DNA of 64,000 bases from Hondaea fermentalgiana (Eukaryota; Sar; Bigyra; Thraustochytrida; Thraustochytriidae). Positions within the stretch are counted from its first letter, which is position 1. Every line of letters starts with the position of its first letter. Below the pieces are notes generated by a model, which was given only the letters and a program-made list of their open reading frames with translations, made no database searches and had not been told where the DNA came from. Shown piece after piece: positions 10,251 through 20,380 of this stretch. Where the stretch lies: positions 40,343 through 104,342 of the forward strand of contig NPFB01000078.1 of assembly GCA_014084085.1 (NCBI GenBank). Direction: 5' to 3'. The translations under genes were made by a program, and so were the position numbers.

Positions 10251-12119
10251 TCAGGGCGGCGCAACTCCTTGAAGAGCAGGATTATTTTGACTTTCCCGTT
10301 CGATAGCAGCTCCAGAGGATATCTCCTGGACCGTCTCTCGAAAAAGTCGTTGATACTCTTCGGCTTGCGAACGAGGAACACGAATGCTCACAAGAGGAGC
10401 TTTCACAAGTACGAAACAATCCGGCCTTGCTAACGCCAGCAGGAAGTTTTTCCCAGTAAAGAAGATCAATGACGAGAGCAGGCTCTGAATGACCATCACA
10501 AGGTCAATAGAGACGACGCTCGCGATGTTGATTCTCGGATTGCGCATTCCTTCGAGGCTCCCTCCAAAGAGAGTGTTCTTCCTGATCCCCACAAAAACTC
10601 CTAGCATTGTCAAGAAACAAAGTCCAAAGCCCAAGGCACGACCTCGACCCTCCACGATAAACGTTGGCCAAGCGTCAGATGATAATGACACGAGTGAGAG
10701 AGCAAAAGCTGAAACGGTGACTGGCATCGTCCACTGCGGGAATACAAACATCATGAGTCCGCAGCACAGAACCTTGATCGTGATGAAAAAGCGAACTTCG
10801 AGTCCACTTGCGATGAGCTGGAGAAGACGCATATTGGCGAGAGGAAGCGAAGAAAACACCAACCAAATGGCGAGGAAGACAGTCAGAGTCACAGTGTTAT
10901 CGATACCATCTTTGCGCTTCGCCAAAAAGGCATGTACATTGGCGACGTACGTCCCAAATAGGAGAGCTAAACCAATAAAAGCATAGCCTGGAACGAATTT
11001 GTGTACATAAAAAGCAACGTTTCCCAGTTTGGGGCCGAAAAGCCACCTCCCGATCGTATTCCGTGTGTTGACAATGAGTGGTGGGATGGGCGAGGAAATG
11101 AATCGCACAATGTCGTTCTGCGCGCCACCTTTCGCGCGAAGCTCTTTCAGCATTCGCTGGCTGTCATATTCCCACGTGCGCAGGGCTTCGACTTGCTCGC
11201 GAATGATATGAAGATCTCGTTTTGGGGCTTTGCAGATCTTTATTCTTGACGAACTCAATGCGAGCTTTGCCGGACGCCGCAGCATTCCCCAGAATAGATA
11301 GACATTGAACAATCCTATATTCGCAATGCAGCTGGCTGTTCGAAGAGCCAAGGCGTATTCTATGCTTTGCGACAAATTTTGATCATCGGCGTTGTTACTG
11401 CTTGAAGCGTGATCTATCAGAACCTTCATCACGCCACCCCACGCGATCATTGCGCATAGAATCAGCACCCAGTAGGTTGTGTCGCGAACTCTCTGTGGCA
11501 TCGTGTCCCAAAGCACGCACGGAAGCATCTGCATCAACACAATGCAGACGCCCGCGGAAAGATAGTGGTTGTCATACAGAATCCCCACGAAGACGAGTGT
11601 TGCGATGAGATTCAAAACAACGAAAAAAGTCATGAATGAAGTTGCGGAAAGACGCACAATGCTCGTTTGAGACAGGGCGAGCGGGAAAAGATTGAACAAG
11701 GTCCCAAAACTCGCAATAAAAGTCATGGTGTACTGCCCTTGGAACAGAAGGACAGCGAATACTGTAAAGCTCGTGCTCGTGATGAGAAGGAGCTTCATTT
11801 GATTGTTCTTAAGAAAGGTCGCTGCAAACTGTCCAAGTCCGACAAGGTTCGCGAGCGTATCGCGAGAGTCGATGATTCGCGGCGCAAAGACAGGAAAGAT
11901 GAATCGTTCGCAATGGCTGTCGCTTGATACCTTTCCTCGTAAAAAGCTGCGCCGGACGTTTCCACGTAGCATTCCTGTCGTATCTTGCCTGGAGAGTCTG
12001 TGTGCATCCGTGGGAACTGCTCCCGTATCGGCAGTATCCACGAGGGTCGTCAGCGCTCCAGCAGCATCTGCTTCAGGAAGTGGCGCGACAGCAACCGACG
12101 ACGATGACAGCGCCGCCAT
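10251..12119 (-). CDS. Multi-pass membrane protein, tandem paralogue 1, unknown family
   Basis: A 622-residue protein with about twelve hydrophobic segments, in two blocks separated by a hydrophilic middle region (about residues 295-350). I do not recognise the family. It is clearly homologous to the next two minus-strand genes. Shared landmarks are an N-terminal RFIFPVFAP-like motif, a DTMP/DAMP/DALP motif after the fourth segment, SPIPPLIVNTR near the middle, VHKFVPGY before the second membrane block, DAWPTFIVEGRGRALG near the C-terminal third and a KAPLVS...VPRS motif close to the end. The ATG at 12119 is the first in frame. The N-terminal 75 residues are polar. The low-GC, AT-richer base composition of this cluster differs from its GC-rich neighbours. 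Transporter or receptor function is possible but unsupported. Confidence 0.75.
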   Translation of the reverse strand: MAALSSSSVAVAPLPEADAAGALTTLVDTADTGAVPTDAHRLSRQDTTGMLRGNVRRSFLRGKVSSDSHCERFIFPVFAPRIIDSRDTLANLVGLGQFAATFLKNNQMKLLLITSTSFTVFAVLLFQGQYTMTFIASFGTLFNLFPLALSQTSIVRLSATSFMTFFVVLNLIATLVFVGILYDNHYLSAGVCIVLMQMLPCVLWDTMPQRVRDTTYWVLILCAMIAWGGVMKVLIDHASSSNNADDQNLSQSIEYALALRTASCIANIGLFNVYLFWGMLRRPAKLALSSSRIKICKAPKRDLHIIREQVEALRTWEYDSQRMLKELRAKGGAQNDIVRFISSPIPPLIVNTRNTIGRWLFGPKLGNVAFYVHKFVPGYAFIGLALLFGTYVANVHAFLAKRKDGIDNTVTLTVFLAIWLVFSSLPLANMRLLQLIASGLEVRFFITIKVLCCGLMMFVFPQWTMPVTVSAFALSLVSLSSDAWPTFIVEGRGRALGFGLCFLTMLGVFVGIRKNTLFGGSLEGMRNPRINIASVVSIDLVMVIQSLLSSLIFFTGKNFLLALARPDCFVLVKAPLVSIRVPRSQAEEYQRLFRETVQEISSGAAIERESQNNPALQGVAPP

Positions 12120-12555
12120 CGTCGCGCGCTGCCGACCATGAAGGGTTTACAAGCACAAACGACCTCGTTTTTCCTCTCTTTCCGAAAGAGTTCATGAACG
12201 CTGTTGTCGAATAATACGGTCGTACGCAAAAGCCAAAGAAAATAGGAAGCAGCAAAATATGGGGTGTGCATTTGTGTATGCGCGCGCGTTTCCTCTGGCA
12301 GAGAGGGTCGCTCGTCATTAAGAAAACTTGAACGAAGATCTTGATCTTCGATCATGTAATGGTAGTACACACTGGCATTTCGTTTTGCACAACGGATCTT
12401 TTCTTAAGTTATATTTTCCTCATTGAGCTCCGAAGTTTAATCACTTATAAAAATAATAAAGAGTGTATGATCAGAGGTCTTGCCGGAAAGGATGTTTAAG
12501 AGAGGAGCTGGAACAACAGATCGCGTTTGACTGTAGTAAGACTTGACTTCCAAAG
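12120..12555. other. Spacer between tandem paralogues
   Basis: AT-rich spacer of 436 bases between two co-oriented paralogues. It should contain the promoter of the downstream gene and the 3' UTR of the upstream one. No gene or repeat is recognisable. Confidence 0.4.
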
Positions 12556-14610
12556 TCAGTCTTGCTCCTGAAGCGACGCGAATCTTTGCTCCATCTGCTC
12601 CTTGGCTTTTGTGGTCCCTGTCAATAACTTTGACTCGCTCTGAATTGGAGCAATATCATCCTTGTCAGCCACTTGGTCAGAATGACGTGACTTTCTCACT
12701 GCCTCTTTGTATAATAGCTCGTAGCGAGTGAGCTCTTCACGTGGCATGATGATGGATACAACTGGCGCCTTGAGAATGACACAACAATCAGGCCTTACTA
12801 TGGAAAGTATTAAGCACCGAAGAGTGAATACAGCAATCATCAGGAGCAAACTTTCCGTGATGCCCTTCACTTCGATGTGAATTTGTCCCGTAAAAGATAG
12901 GCGATGGTTTCGTTCTTCGTTGATGCCATCCAATAGTATATCTAGGCGGGAACCCGTGTATAAGGCGCTAACGAGCATGAGATTGAGCCCATGACCATAC
13001 GCACGCTTGCGACCTTGTACGATGAATGTTGGCCATGCATCCGAGATAATACTATTGTACAAGAAAGCCAAAGCCGAGAAGAGAATGAGGTTGGCTTCCC
13101 ACGAGTGCATACTTGCCATGAGTGCAATGCAGATAGTTTCAATGGCGAAAAACATTCGTGTCTCAAAGTCAGCCAACAAAAGTCGGCACAGACGAAGATT
13201 TGCGAGTGGGACCGTCGCCAAGGAAGACCACCCAACCAGCACCACGACAGGGATCCAGTGTGTTTTTGACACCCTTTCTTGAGGGAAAAGCGCCCACGCG
13301 AGGACTGCAAATGCTGCAAACATTATCAGAGGGCCCAGCACTGGATACCCTGGTACATACTTGTGCAGAAGAAACGGGAGATTTCCAATTCTCTTCCCGA
13401 GCAAAGAAGCGCCGATTGATTCTCGCGAATTTATTAAGACCGGCACTACCGGTGAAAGAAGCACCCGGACCAGCTCGCCTTGGCCGCGTGCATCAGGATC
13501 TCGAAAAGAGTTCTTGTAGCTGATGTCTGACTGCCGAGCTCGACGCTCCCAAGCCTGCATGGCGTGAATTTGAGCAACGATGCGGCTAAGGCTTCGGGGC
13601 ACGGCCTTAATGGCACGCATTTGAGCTGGGACCGAGGCGAGAACTGCTGGCCGTCTCCATACTGAAACGAATATGTGAACTCCGAAAATTGCCACATTGA
13701 CCGAAAAACTTGCAGCCCGGCTCGCCAAAGATTCTCTCAGACCTTGGATCTGAATGTTAGCGTCATGAGAAGAATCCGGACCGGTCTGGTCCAAGAGCAT
13801 TTTGATTGACCCGCTGACGCAAATCAGGACATAGACGGGAAGCATAGCGTACACTTTGCTTTTGACGGTCATAGGCATCGCATCAAAAAAAATAGCAACG
13901 CTGGAATGATACCCAATTGTTGCTGTGGCAATGTTTCCGTACGTACTGTCATAGAGAATGGACACGATGATGATCAGGGCTGTCTGGCAAAAAATGATAT
14001 AGCACGGCATAAACGAAGTGAAGCATAGCCTGACAATGTTTGGTTGAGCGAGAACCTGCAGAAAGAATATGGGTAAAACCCCCATACTCATTGCAAATGC
14101 AATGTCGTACTTATAGAGAAAAATAAATAGCCCTGTCAACATCAAGAAGCAACTGGTCATCACATAAATGTGGGAGCTGTACTTTAAGCCAATTGTCTCG
14201 ATGGTGCGAGGCAGTCGGACACTTCCTGCCCACGTAGCATTTGGGTTGATCACGATGGGCTTAAAGTGCGGGAAAAGGAATCGCTCACGGCGAACGTTGA
14301 CTTCCAAGGCGTCTTCGTCGATCCAGTCGAGAGTACTTTCTTGGTGCAATGTTTTGTGCGTGGCAAATAGGGTGAATCTTCTACGTTTCCTCGAACTTTT
14401 CTGCTCTGCAAAATCTGGATGGCGGGCGCGCTTTGATTGGTGCTTGTCAGGAGCGCGCAACCCTTGCGCGCCGGGTGCACGAGCGAGCAAAAGCTCAGCA
14501 GAATGTATGGATGCCGGCGCCGGCGATACTATCGCGGACGGCATGATCCCGTCATATGACTTTGCTTGACCGCGGCGCGCATGCTCAATCCTTTGATCCA
14601 GCGCATCCAT
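12556..14610 (-). CDS. Multi-pass membrane protein, tandem paralogue 2, unknown family
   Basis: A 684-residue paralogue of the proteins on either side. It has the shared landmarks in the same order: RFLFPHFKP, DAMPMTV, SPVVPVLINSR, LHKYVPGY, DAWPTFIVQGRKRAYG and KAPVVS...MPRE. About twelve hydrophobic segments are seen, with a hydrophilic centre. Its N-terminal region is longer (about 140 polar residues, with a basic KSSRKRRR cluster) than in the first paralogue. I chose the ATG at 14610. The frame is open a further 29 codons to 14697, but without ATG. The C-terminal 50 residues are charged. Function is unknown. Confidence 0.75.
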   Translation of the reverse strand: MDALDQRIEHARRGQAKSYDGIMPSAIVSPAPASIHSAELLLARAPGAQGLRAPDKHQSKRARHPDFAEQKSSRKRRRFTLFATHKTLHQESTLDWIDEDALEVNVRRERFLFPHFKPIVINPNATWAGSVRLPRTIETIGLKYSSHIYVMTSCFLMLTGLFIFLYKYDIAFAMSMGVLPIFFLQVLAQPNIVRLCFTSFMPCYIIFCQTALIIIVSILYDSTYGNIATATIGYHSSVAIFFDAMPMTVKSKVYAMLPVYVLICVSGSIKMLLDQTGPDSSHDANIQIQGLRESLASRAASFSVNVAIFGVHIFVSVWRRPAVLASVPAQMRAIKAVPRSLSRIVAQIHAMQAWERRARQSDISYKNSFRDPDARGQGELVRVLLSPVVPVLINSRESIGASLLGKRIGNLPFLLHKYVPGYPVLGPLIMFAAFAVLAWALFPQERVSKTHWIPVVVLVGWSSLATVPLANLRLCRLLLADFETRMFFAIETICIALMASMHSWEANLILFSALAFLYNSIISDAWPTFIVQGRKRAYGHGLNLMLVSALYTGSRLDILLDGINEERNHRLSFTGQIHIEVKGITESLLLMIAVFTLRCLILSIVRPDCCVILKAPVVSIIMPREELTRYELLYKEAVRKSRHSDQVADKDDIAPIQSESKLLTGTTKAKEQMEQRFASLQEQD

Positions 14611-14932
14611 AGCAGGATGATGGACGTATCCGGTGGATTTGGCCGTTTCGCGAGTCCTCGAACTAGGATTTCGACATCCATCCAACAGTACCAGCAAGTG
14701 AGAGTAGACGTAGTGCCCATTTTGCTCGCGTAAACGTCAGTTGCACCTACACTCGACACAAGAACCTCGCTTCACCTTTGCCACCCCAATCAATGCAAGA
14801 GGCCTGATCCCTGATCCTTGATATCGCAACGTCAACGAGAAAAACGGAAAAAAGAAAGGAAAAAAGAAAAGAAAAAACCGTCCTTATGAGGCTCGAAGGA
14901 TAGGCCGTGTAGGCAGGCTAGTCGTGCCAACG
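14611..14932. other. Spacer between tandem paralogues
   Basis: Spacer of 322 bases with a purine-rich patch (aaaagaaaagaaaa type) around 14838-14878. It lies downstream of the split third paralogue. No gene seen. Confidence 0.4.
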
Positions 14933-15832
14933 TCAATGAGCAACCGAGGCTCTACCAGCCTCTCGTGGACTGCTATGCAAGGGGTCCGGGGGCTTTGACA
15001 GCGGCTCTGAACCTTTGGGGCCGAGGCTTAGATTCAGAAAACACAAGCGCTCATACTTTTGGAATTCCGAGCGCGGCATTTGCGTGAGGACAATCGGGGC
15101 ACGCAAAATTAGGCACAACCTGGTACCTATCAGAGCCAGACAGAACCACTTGAGCGTGAAAGCAAGGTTAATAGTGATTGCACTTAGAAGCACAGCTTTG
15201 AGTTTGACGACGATTCCGAGAGGGAGGTAGATTTCAAGGTTTCGTGACGAATGCATTCCCCCGAGGAAGGCTTCGTTTTGAATACAGTAGAATATCGCCC
15301 CAAGCATGGCGCTATTCGTTCCATGTCCGACAGCACGTAGACGATATCCCGTGATAAAGGATGGCCACGCGTCCGAAATAAGGCCTTGAAAGAGCTGCAT
15401 GGAAATAACAAAGATAACCACCGTGGCCTTACTCGGAAACATGTAGAGCATGATGCTACAGCTCAGGCATTGCACCGTCAAGACGAGGCGTCCCTCAAAG
15501 GTCGTTAGGAGAAGCTTCAGGAGACAGTGGTTTGTGAGGGGCAACGTTGTGACCAGGAACCAACCTCCGAGACAGCCCAAAGCCACTATGATCTCTTGCC
15601 TCGGCTCCTCAAAGGCCCAAAACGCGTGACCTAAACAAGCATACATTGCCAACGTGAGAACGGTTCCAATTATGTTGTACCCGGGGATCCGCTTGTGGAG
15701 AAGGAAGATACCATTGCAGAAAGTCTTTCCAAGCACCATGGCGCCAATCGTTTGACGCGTGTTGATGACGCGAGGTGGAACAGGTGAATAGAGAACGTCC
15801 ACAAGCTCGTCGATGCCCAGCGAAATTTCCAC
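14933..15832 (-). pseudogene. Tandem paralogue 3, C-terminal part (frameshifted)
   Basis: This is the C-terminal half of the third paralogue, read in a different frame from the N-terminal half. It carries SPVPPRVINTR, LHKRIPGY, DAWPSFITGYRLRAVG and RAPIV...MPRSEF, matching both neighbours in order. It has no ATG near its beginning: the coordinates given start at a GTG, and the frame is open without ATG back to 15886. It therefore looks like the continuation of the upstream frame, not an independent gene. About six hydrophobic segments are visible. Either a single-base sequencing error, a real disabling mutation or a recoding event accounts for the break. Confidence 0.6.
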
Positions 15833-15833
15833 T

Positions 15834-16739
15834 TTATTTGGCGGATACCGTACTTGCGCGTATCTTAATTCTGGTGACTTGAGATCTTAGCTCCTGAAAG
15901 TCGTGCCGACTTACTTTGAGAGTCTGCATGCGAGATGTCACGGCCGCCACTTCCAAGGGTCGTCTATATGTAGCCCAAAAGAGATGAAAAGTGTACACGC
16001 TAAAGGTCAACGCGGCGCCGGATGCGCGAATAGCCATCGAGCTCGAGCTTTTGTCTGCTATTGTGCGGTTAAAGTCGAGCAAAATTTTAATGGATCCTCC
16101 GGTACATACAAAGGAAACTGCGAGGAGCGCTGGAAATACTTTTCGGCGAAGTTTCGCGGGTAACGCATCCCATAGTACGCATGAAGTTGTCTCAACCGAG
16201 ATCATCGCGGTAGACAATCCAACGTAGACGCCTGTGTAGAGTAAGAAGACCAGAACGACCACGAGGGTTTGAGTCATAAGCATATAGCATGGTAAGAATG
16301 AAGTGAAGAGGAGCTGAATAATTTTCGTCCTGCACCCCAAGAGTGGGACGACGATGAGCCAGATTCCCTGGCCGACCAAGAAACCTATCTTGTAGTCTTC
16401 GCTAAATATATAGAGACCGGCGATAGCGCAAAAGACGGAAGCCATAATGACAAATTCGACACCGTGTGCAGAGCAAAATGCATCAATCCAAGGTGCCATG
16501 CACATACGTCTTGCTAGAGTGTCGTCAGGATCGAGAACGCGAGGTATGAATACGGGCACTAGAAGACGGTCCTGGTGATCACCTTGCACAGACCTGCCAT
16601 GTTTTGTACGATTGTCGAGAGCATTCTCATTATCCACGCTATTCAGAGGGGCAACCAAGGGATTGCTTGCACTTTCCGCGATTGGATCAGACACGTTTGC
16701 TTCAGGCGTTGGCGCAACTGACGCCAAACTAGTAGGCAT
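15834..16739 (-). pseudogene. Tandem paralogue 3, N-terminal part (frameshifted)
   Basis: A 301-residue N-terminal half of the third paralogue. It starts at an ATG and carries the shared RLLVPVFIPRVLD motif, six hydrophobic segments and the DALPAKLRRK motif. It stops at TAA (15834-15836), just before the point where the paralogues enter the SPxxP motif. The two frames are both open from 15837 to 15886, so a shift of one base within these 50 bases would restore the family-length protein of about 600 residues. No GT-AG intron of sensible size explains the break. The N-terminus resembles paralogue 1 (MPTSLASVAPTPEA against MAALSSSSVAVAPLPEA), suggesting recent duplication. Confidence 0.6.
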
Positions 16740-17551
16740 TTATTTACAGCAACAGAGAGCTGCTTAGCAGCCGCGATCTGTCGCCCTGCGCGCACCTGAA
16801 AAGGGTCTGTTCGCGTCAAATAGATTGCATCCACCTTCTCTCTCGACGTAACGGCAACTCTTTTGTGGAGGCCGAATTCTTCTATGACGCGCCGGTTCGA
16901 AGAAGCGTCCTGGTGGCTGGCTGGCCGGTTCGTCTCTTAGTCCTTGGTGGGGCAGAAAGTGCAAAGCTTGTCCGTTTGCCCAATTTGTAAGTTTAACTTC
17001 ACGGCGCCGCCGGCACAGCTTGTTAGCTTCGAAAGGCTTGCTTGTCCAACACAGGGTCCGATTCCGCTCGCGTCCGCATCTGCGCCGGAAGTTACAGCTC
17101 GCGGCTCAATTTTGTCTCACTTCACAAAGCACACACAAAATGCCGACTCTTCTATGCATGCCTGGGTCAATATCGTCATGGTTTGGTACCGGGACCGGAC
17201 CCGTATTGCCAGCCAGCGGACTTGACGGACGGCATCCGTTGCCGACGGGACCGCACCCACCACCATAGCATACCAACAGCAAGCAGTTCACGTTTAAGAC
17301 TGCTGCATGCCCATTGCCGAGTGGAGATTCGATGAGTCATAGGTATTTCTAAAAAAAACGTTATTGTGGCACTGCACTTGCACTGCACTGACAACTTGAC
17401 GCTCAGGGTCCCAACGGATAGATTTGTTTCATTGAGCCTGCGCCACGCCAACAACCAAGAAGATTGCAGAGCAGATCAATTCCTTCCCGTATGAGAACAG
17501 GAGACTCGCACCTGACGCGCGCGTGCGGCGCTAGAGGCGCGAGGGGCAATC
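16740..17551. other. Divergent intergenic (promoter) region
   Basis: An 812-base spacer between divergently transcribed genes, so it should hold both promoters. I see no convincing gene, tRNA or repeat; short frames here lack family resemblance. Confidence 0.45.
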
Positions 17552-20198
17552 ATGCCCACAGATGTGCGGTATGAATATGAAGCATCAACGCCACCCGGCG
17601 TAAAAAAAGCGCGCCGTCGCGCTTCAGAAAACAAGAAACGCCACGGATGGACATCTCTGCTCGACTGGGCTGGACGAGAAGAATCACGCGTGTATCTTGC
17701 TCCTCACGAAGTTGGACGCATTTTTAAGAACCTTGAAATTGCGCTCAATCGGAGGGAGCGACGAGAGCTTTGGGAATGTCTCGCCGAACCCGCCCCAGGC
17801 AAAAAGGAACGCATGATTGCCTTGGATCGCCTTGAAAAAGAGCTCGAGTCTTCCACAGAGCATGTCGCAAATTCGGACCGCTGCGGCCTGCGCGAACACA
17901 TTGTATCCCTCGTGCAATCAGGAAAACATACGGCGGAGATTTTCGAATCCCTATTCGGAGTCAACGCGGTCGCGGTTGAGGTTGAAGATGTTGCCAGCCT
18001 AGCGCTTTCGACTGGTGAAAAGTATCCTCAAACGGTAGCGTCCCGGCTTTGCCGCGAGATTGATCGTCAACGTCGAGGTGTCATCACCTATGAAGACTTT
18101 ACGAGGTGGGCTGTACAATTTGCTTCACAACCTGAAAGAAAGCGTGGGATGGTGGGTCAACAGGACAACAGAGACGAAGACCGGCAAAGAGTGAAGTATA
18201 ACGTAGGAGGTTCTGATCATGAAGTCAGACGGGAGCGAACGTGGCTGCGCCGCGCAAATGCTGACCGCCGCGCTGCGATTCAAGGCGTAACGCTCTTTAT
18301 TGTCCGCCAAGCGTTCCGACGCGAAAGACGCAGGGTACGAAGACGGCCGTATTCTTTGCTTCTCGAAAGCATGCCTGCGGCAGTACCAATTGACCATGTG
18401 CAACGCAAGCTTGAGCGGCGAGGTGCGCTGTTCTCTGATGAGGCGTTCGAGATTTTCATTTCTATATTTGATGCTGCTGGAGAGGGCTATATTTCTTCAA
18501 GGTCATGGTTACAACTCATTCTTGATAGAGTTGAAAATCTACACGGAGGCTGCAACAATAGACAGAGAGCTTTAAGGTGGACCCTGGTCGAACGCCAAGG
18601 TAAAAAGGATGACGATGAAATCTCCGAAATCTCCACCTCTTCTTCTTGCTCCACATGTTCCTCGGGTTCTTCGTATTTCTCCGATTCTTGCGCATTAAAC
18701 TCGCGTCCGTTGTCAGCATCTTTGCCTGATTCACCAAAGATCGTACTGGAGGAGGAAGTAGATAACCACAAAGCAGAAGCAAAGCTTGCGGCGAAGTGGC
18801 ACTTTGAGACTGCCACAGACGTGGACAATGAGTCACCTGTCACGACTCCTCAACCGGGGAATCGCAAGTGCAATAAGGTCGAGGTCCTCGAGAAAAGAAT
18901 TGTTAATGGGGAGCCTGTATTGGTCGACGCCCACAATTTTGCCTATGATCTGAGGCATCAGCAGTTGCTCGGTAAGCTTGTCCAGCGTCGTATTGTCGAA
19001 GACGGCGATGAGGACCCAGATTCTGACACAGATGATGAGCTGTGGACTTTAATCCCTCCCTCGCCAGTCCTACAAGCCGACTGCTTTGAAGATAGCGAAG
19101 GTGACGACGACGACGACAATGAAGAGGGAGAGGAAGAGGAAGTGAAGGGTTATGTGGACGAAGATGGGCTGTCTTCGTTTGGTCAGAAGTCCTTTACAAG
19201 AGTCACCACGGAACGCCGGCAAAACGTGATGGTCCCAGCAAAAGATCATGACAATGTGAGGCTGAACCCACCTTCAGTCACTTACCGCCGTGCGAAGCTG
19301 TCTGCAGCTGCTGCGGCTGCTCTTGGCGACAATTACAGCCACGACGACGACACTGATGATGACAGATTCTCCAGCAGCAGCAGCAGCAGCCAAGTCTCCT
19401 CGTCCTCATCGATCGCCCGAAGCGCATCCCTCCACTCCCAACGCAAAACAATCGAAAGAAGACGAAGAAAGGGCTCAGCGTCCCCAGCCTCCGCGTCGGA
19501 GTCCGTATCGGATCCCGACCTGGGCTCGCAGTCGCAGCCGCGGTCGCAGTCGCGGGCCCCGCCCCTGCCGCGCGAAGAGAAGGGCAGGAAGCTGACCCGG
19601 GCGCCGCGCAAGAAGAACCCGGGCCTGCAGAACGAGAACGACTCCGCGGACTCCGAGGTCGAGGCGCCCGCGGGGGAGGCGCAGAACCCGGGCGCGAGCG
19701 TGCGCGCGGAGGCCGTCTTCGTGGCGCCGGCGTGGCCCCGCGCGCGNNNNNNNNNNNNNNNNNNNNNNNNNNNNNNNNNNNNNNNNNNNNNNNNNNNNNN
19801 NNNNNNNNNNNNNNNNNNNNNNNNNNNNNNNNNNNNNNNNNNNNNNCGCGGGCGCCTGGGTCCCCGGGCTGCGCGCGGCCGCGAGGACGCGCGGCACGGC
19901 GCTGCGCGTGGGCGCCGCGCGGGCGCTCGAGGCGCGCGAGGTGCTACGGGCCGAGGCGCAGGCCGCCCTTCCGAGCGCGCGCGTGCTCCTCATCGAGCGC
20001 AGACCGCGCTGGCGAGGAGGCGGCTGCAAGACCCTCGGCGCTGACTCCATTCCGCTCGAGGGCCTCTTGCGCGACGCCGAGGCCGGCGTTGAGCACGAGA
20101 GCGTCCACGTGCTCCGCCTGCTCGAGGCGAGTCCCGAGACCGAGTTTATTGTCGTGCTCCGCACGCGAACTTTACGTAAAAAGAGAGTCTCGACATAG
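17552..20198 (+). CDS. EF-hand-like acidic/low-complexity protein, interrupted by a gap
   Basis: The first 730 or so codons before the gap are certain as a reading frame. Two degenerate EF-hand-like regions are seen: DRQRRGVITYEDF near residue 172 and DAAGEGYISSRSW near 308. The motifs lack several calcium ligands, so binding is doubtful. Long acidic and Ser-rich tracts follow (about residues 350-420, 480-530 and 600-640), then an Arg/Ala/Pro-rich stretch up to the gap at 19747-19846. After the gap, the frame that continues best is shifted by one base relative to the upstream frame. It runs from 19848 to a TAG ending at 20198, with a normal composition (LPSARVLLIERRPRW, ETEFIVVLRT). I take that as the true C-terminus, because the gap length is arbitrary. 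Function unknown. Confidence 0.6.
19747..19846. other. Assembly gap (100 N) inside a gene
   Basis: Exactly 100 N within the EF-hand-like gene, flanked by very GC-rich sequence. The true length is unknown, which explains the apparent change of frame across it. Confidence 0.98.
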
Positions 20199-20380
20199 TC
20201 ACGAGGAAAGCCTGCGACGCAGCGGAACCCGTGCCGCAACAGACAGCAGAACAGAATTCTTCAACCCGCTCGGCCCGCCCACTTTGAAAACAGCTTGCTG
20301 CTTCTGCTCGCAGCCAGCTGAGCGTCCGCCACCTTGCTGTCACATCATTTCACGAAGAAGAAAACGCGGTCACCTCAAGA

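Noticed and set aside
15834..15886. A short intron to explain the split third paralogue
   Set aside because: The possible GT-AG pairs here are only 22 or 47 bases apart. The 47-base one gives the wrong phase and the 22-base one is too short to splice.
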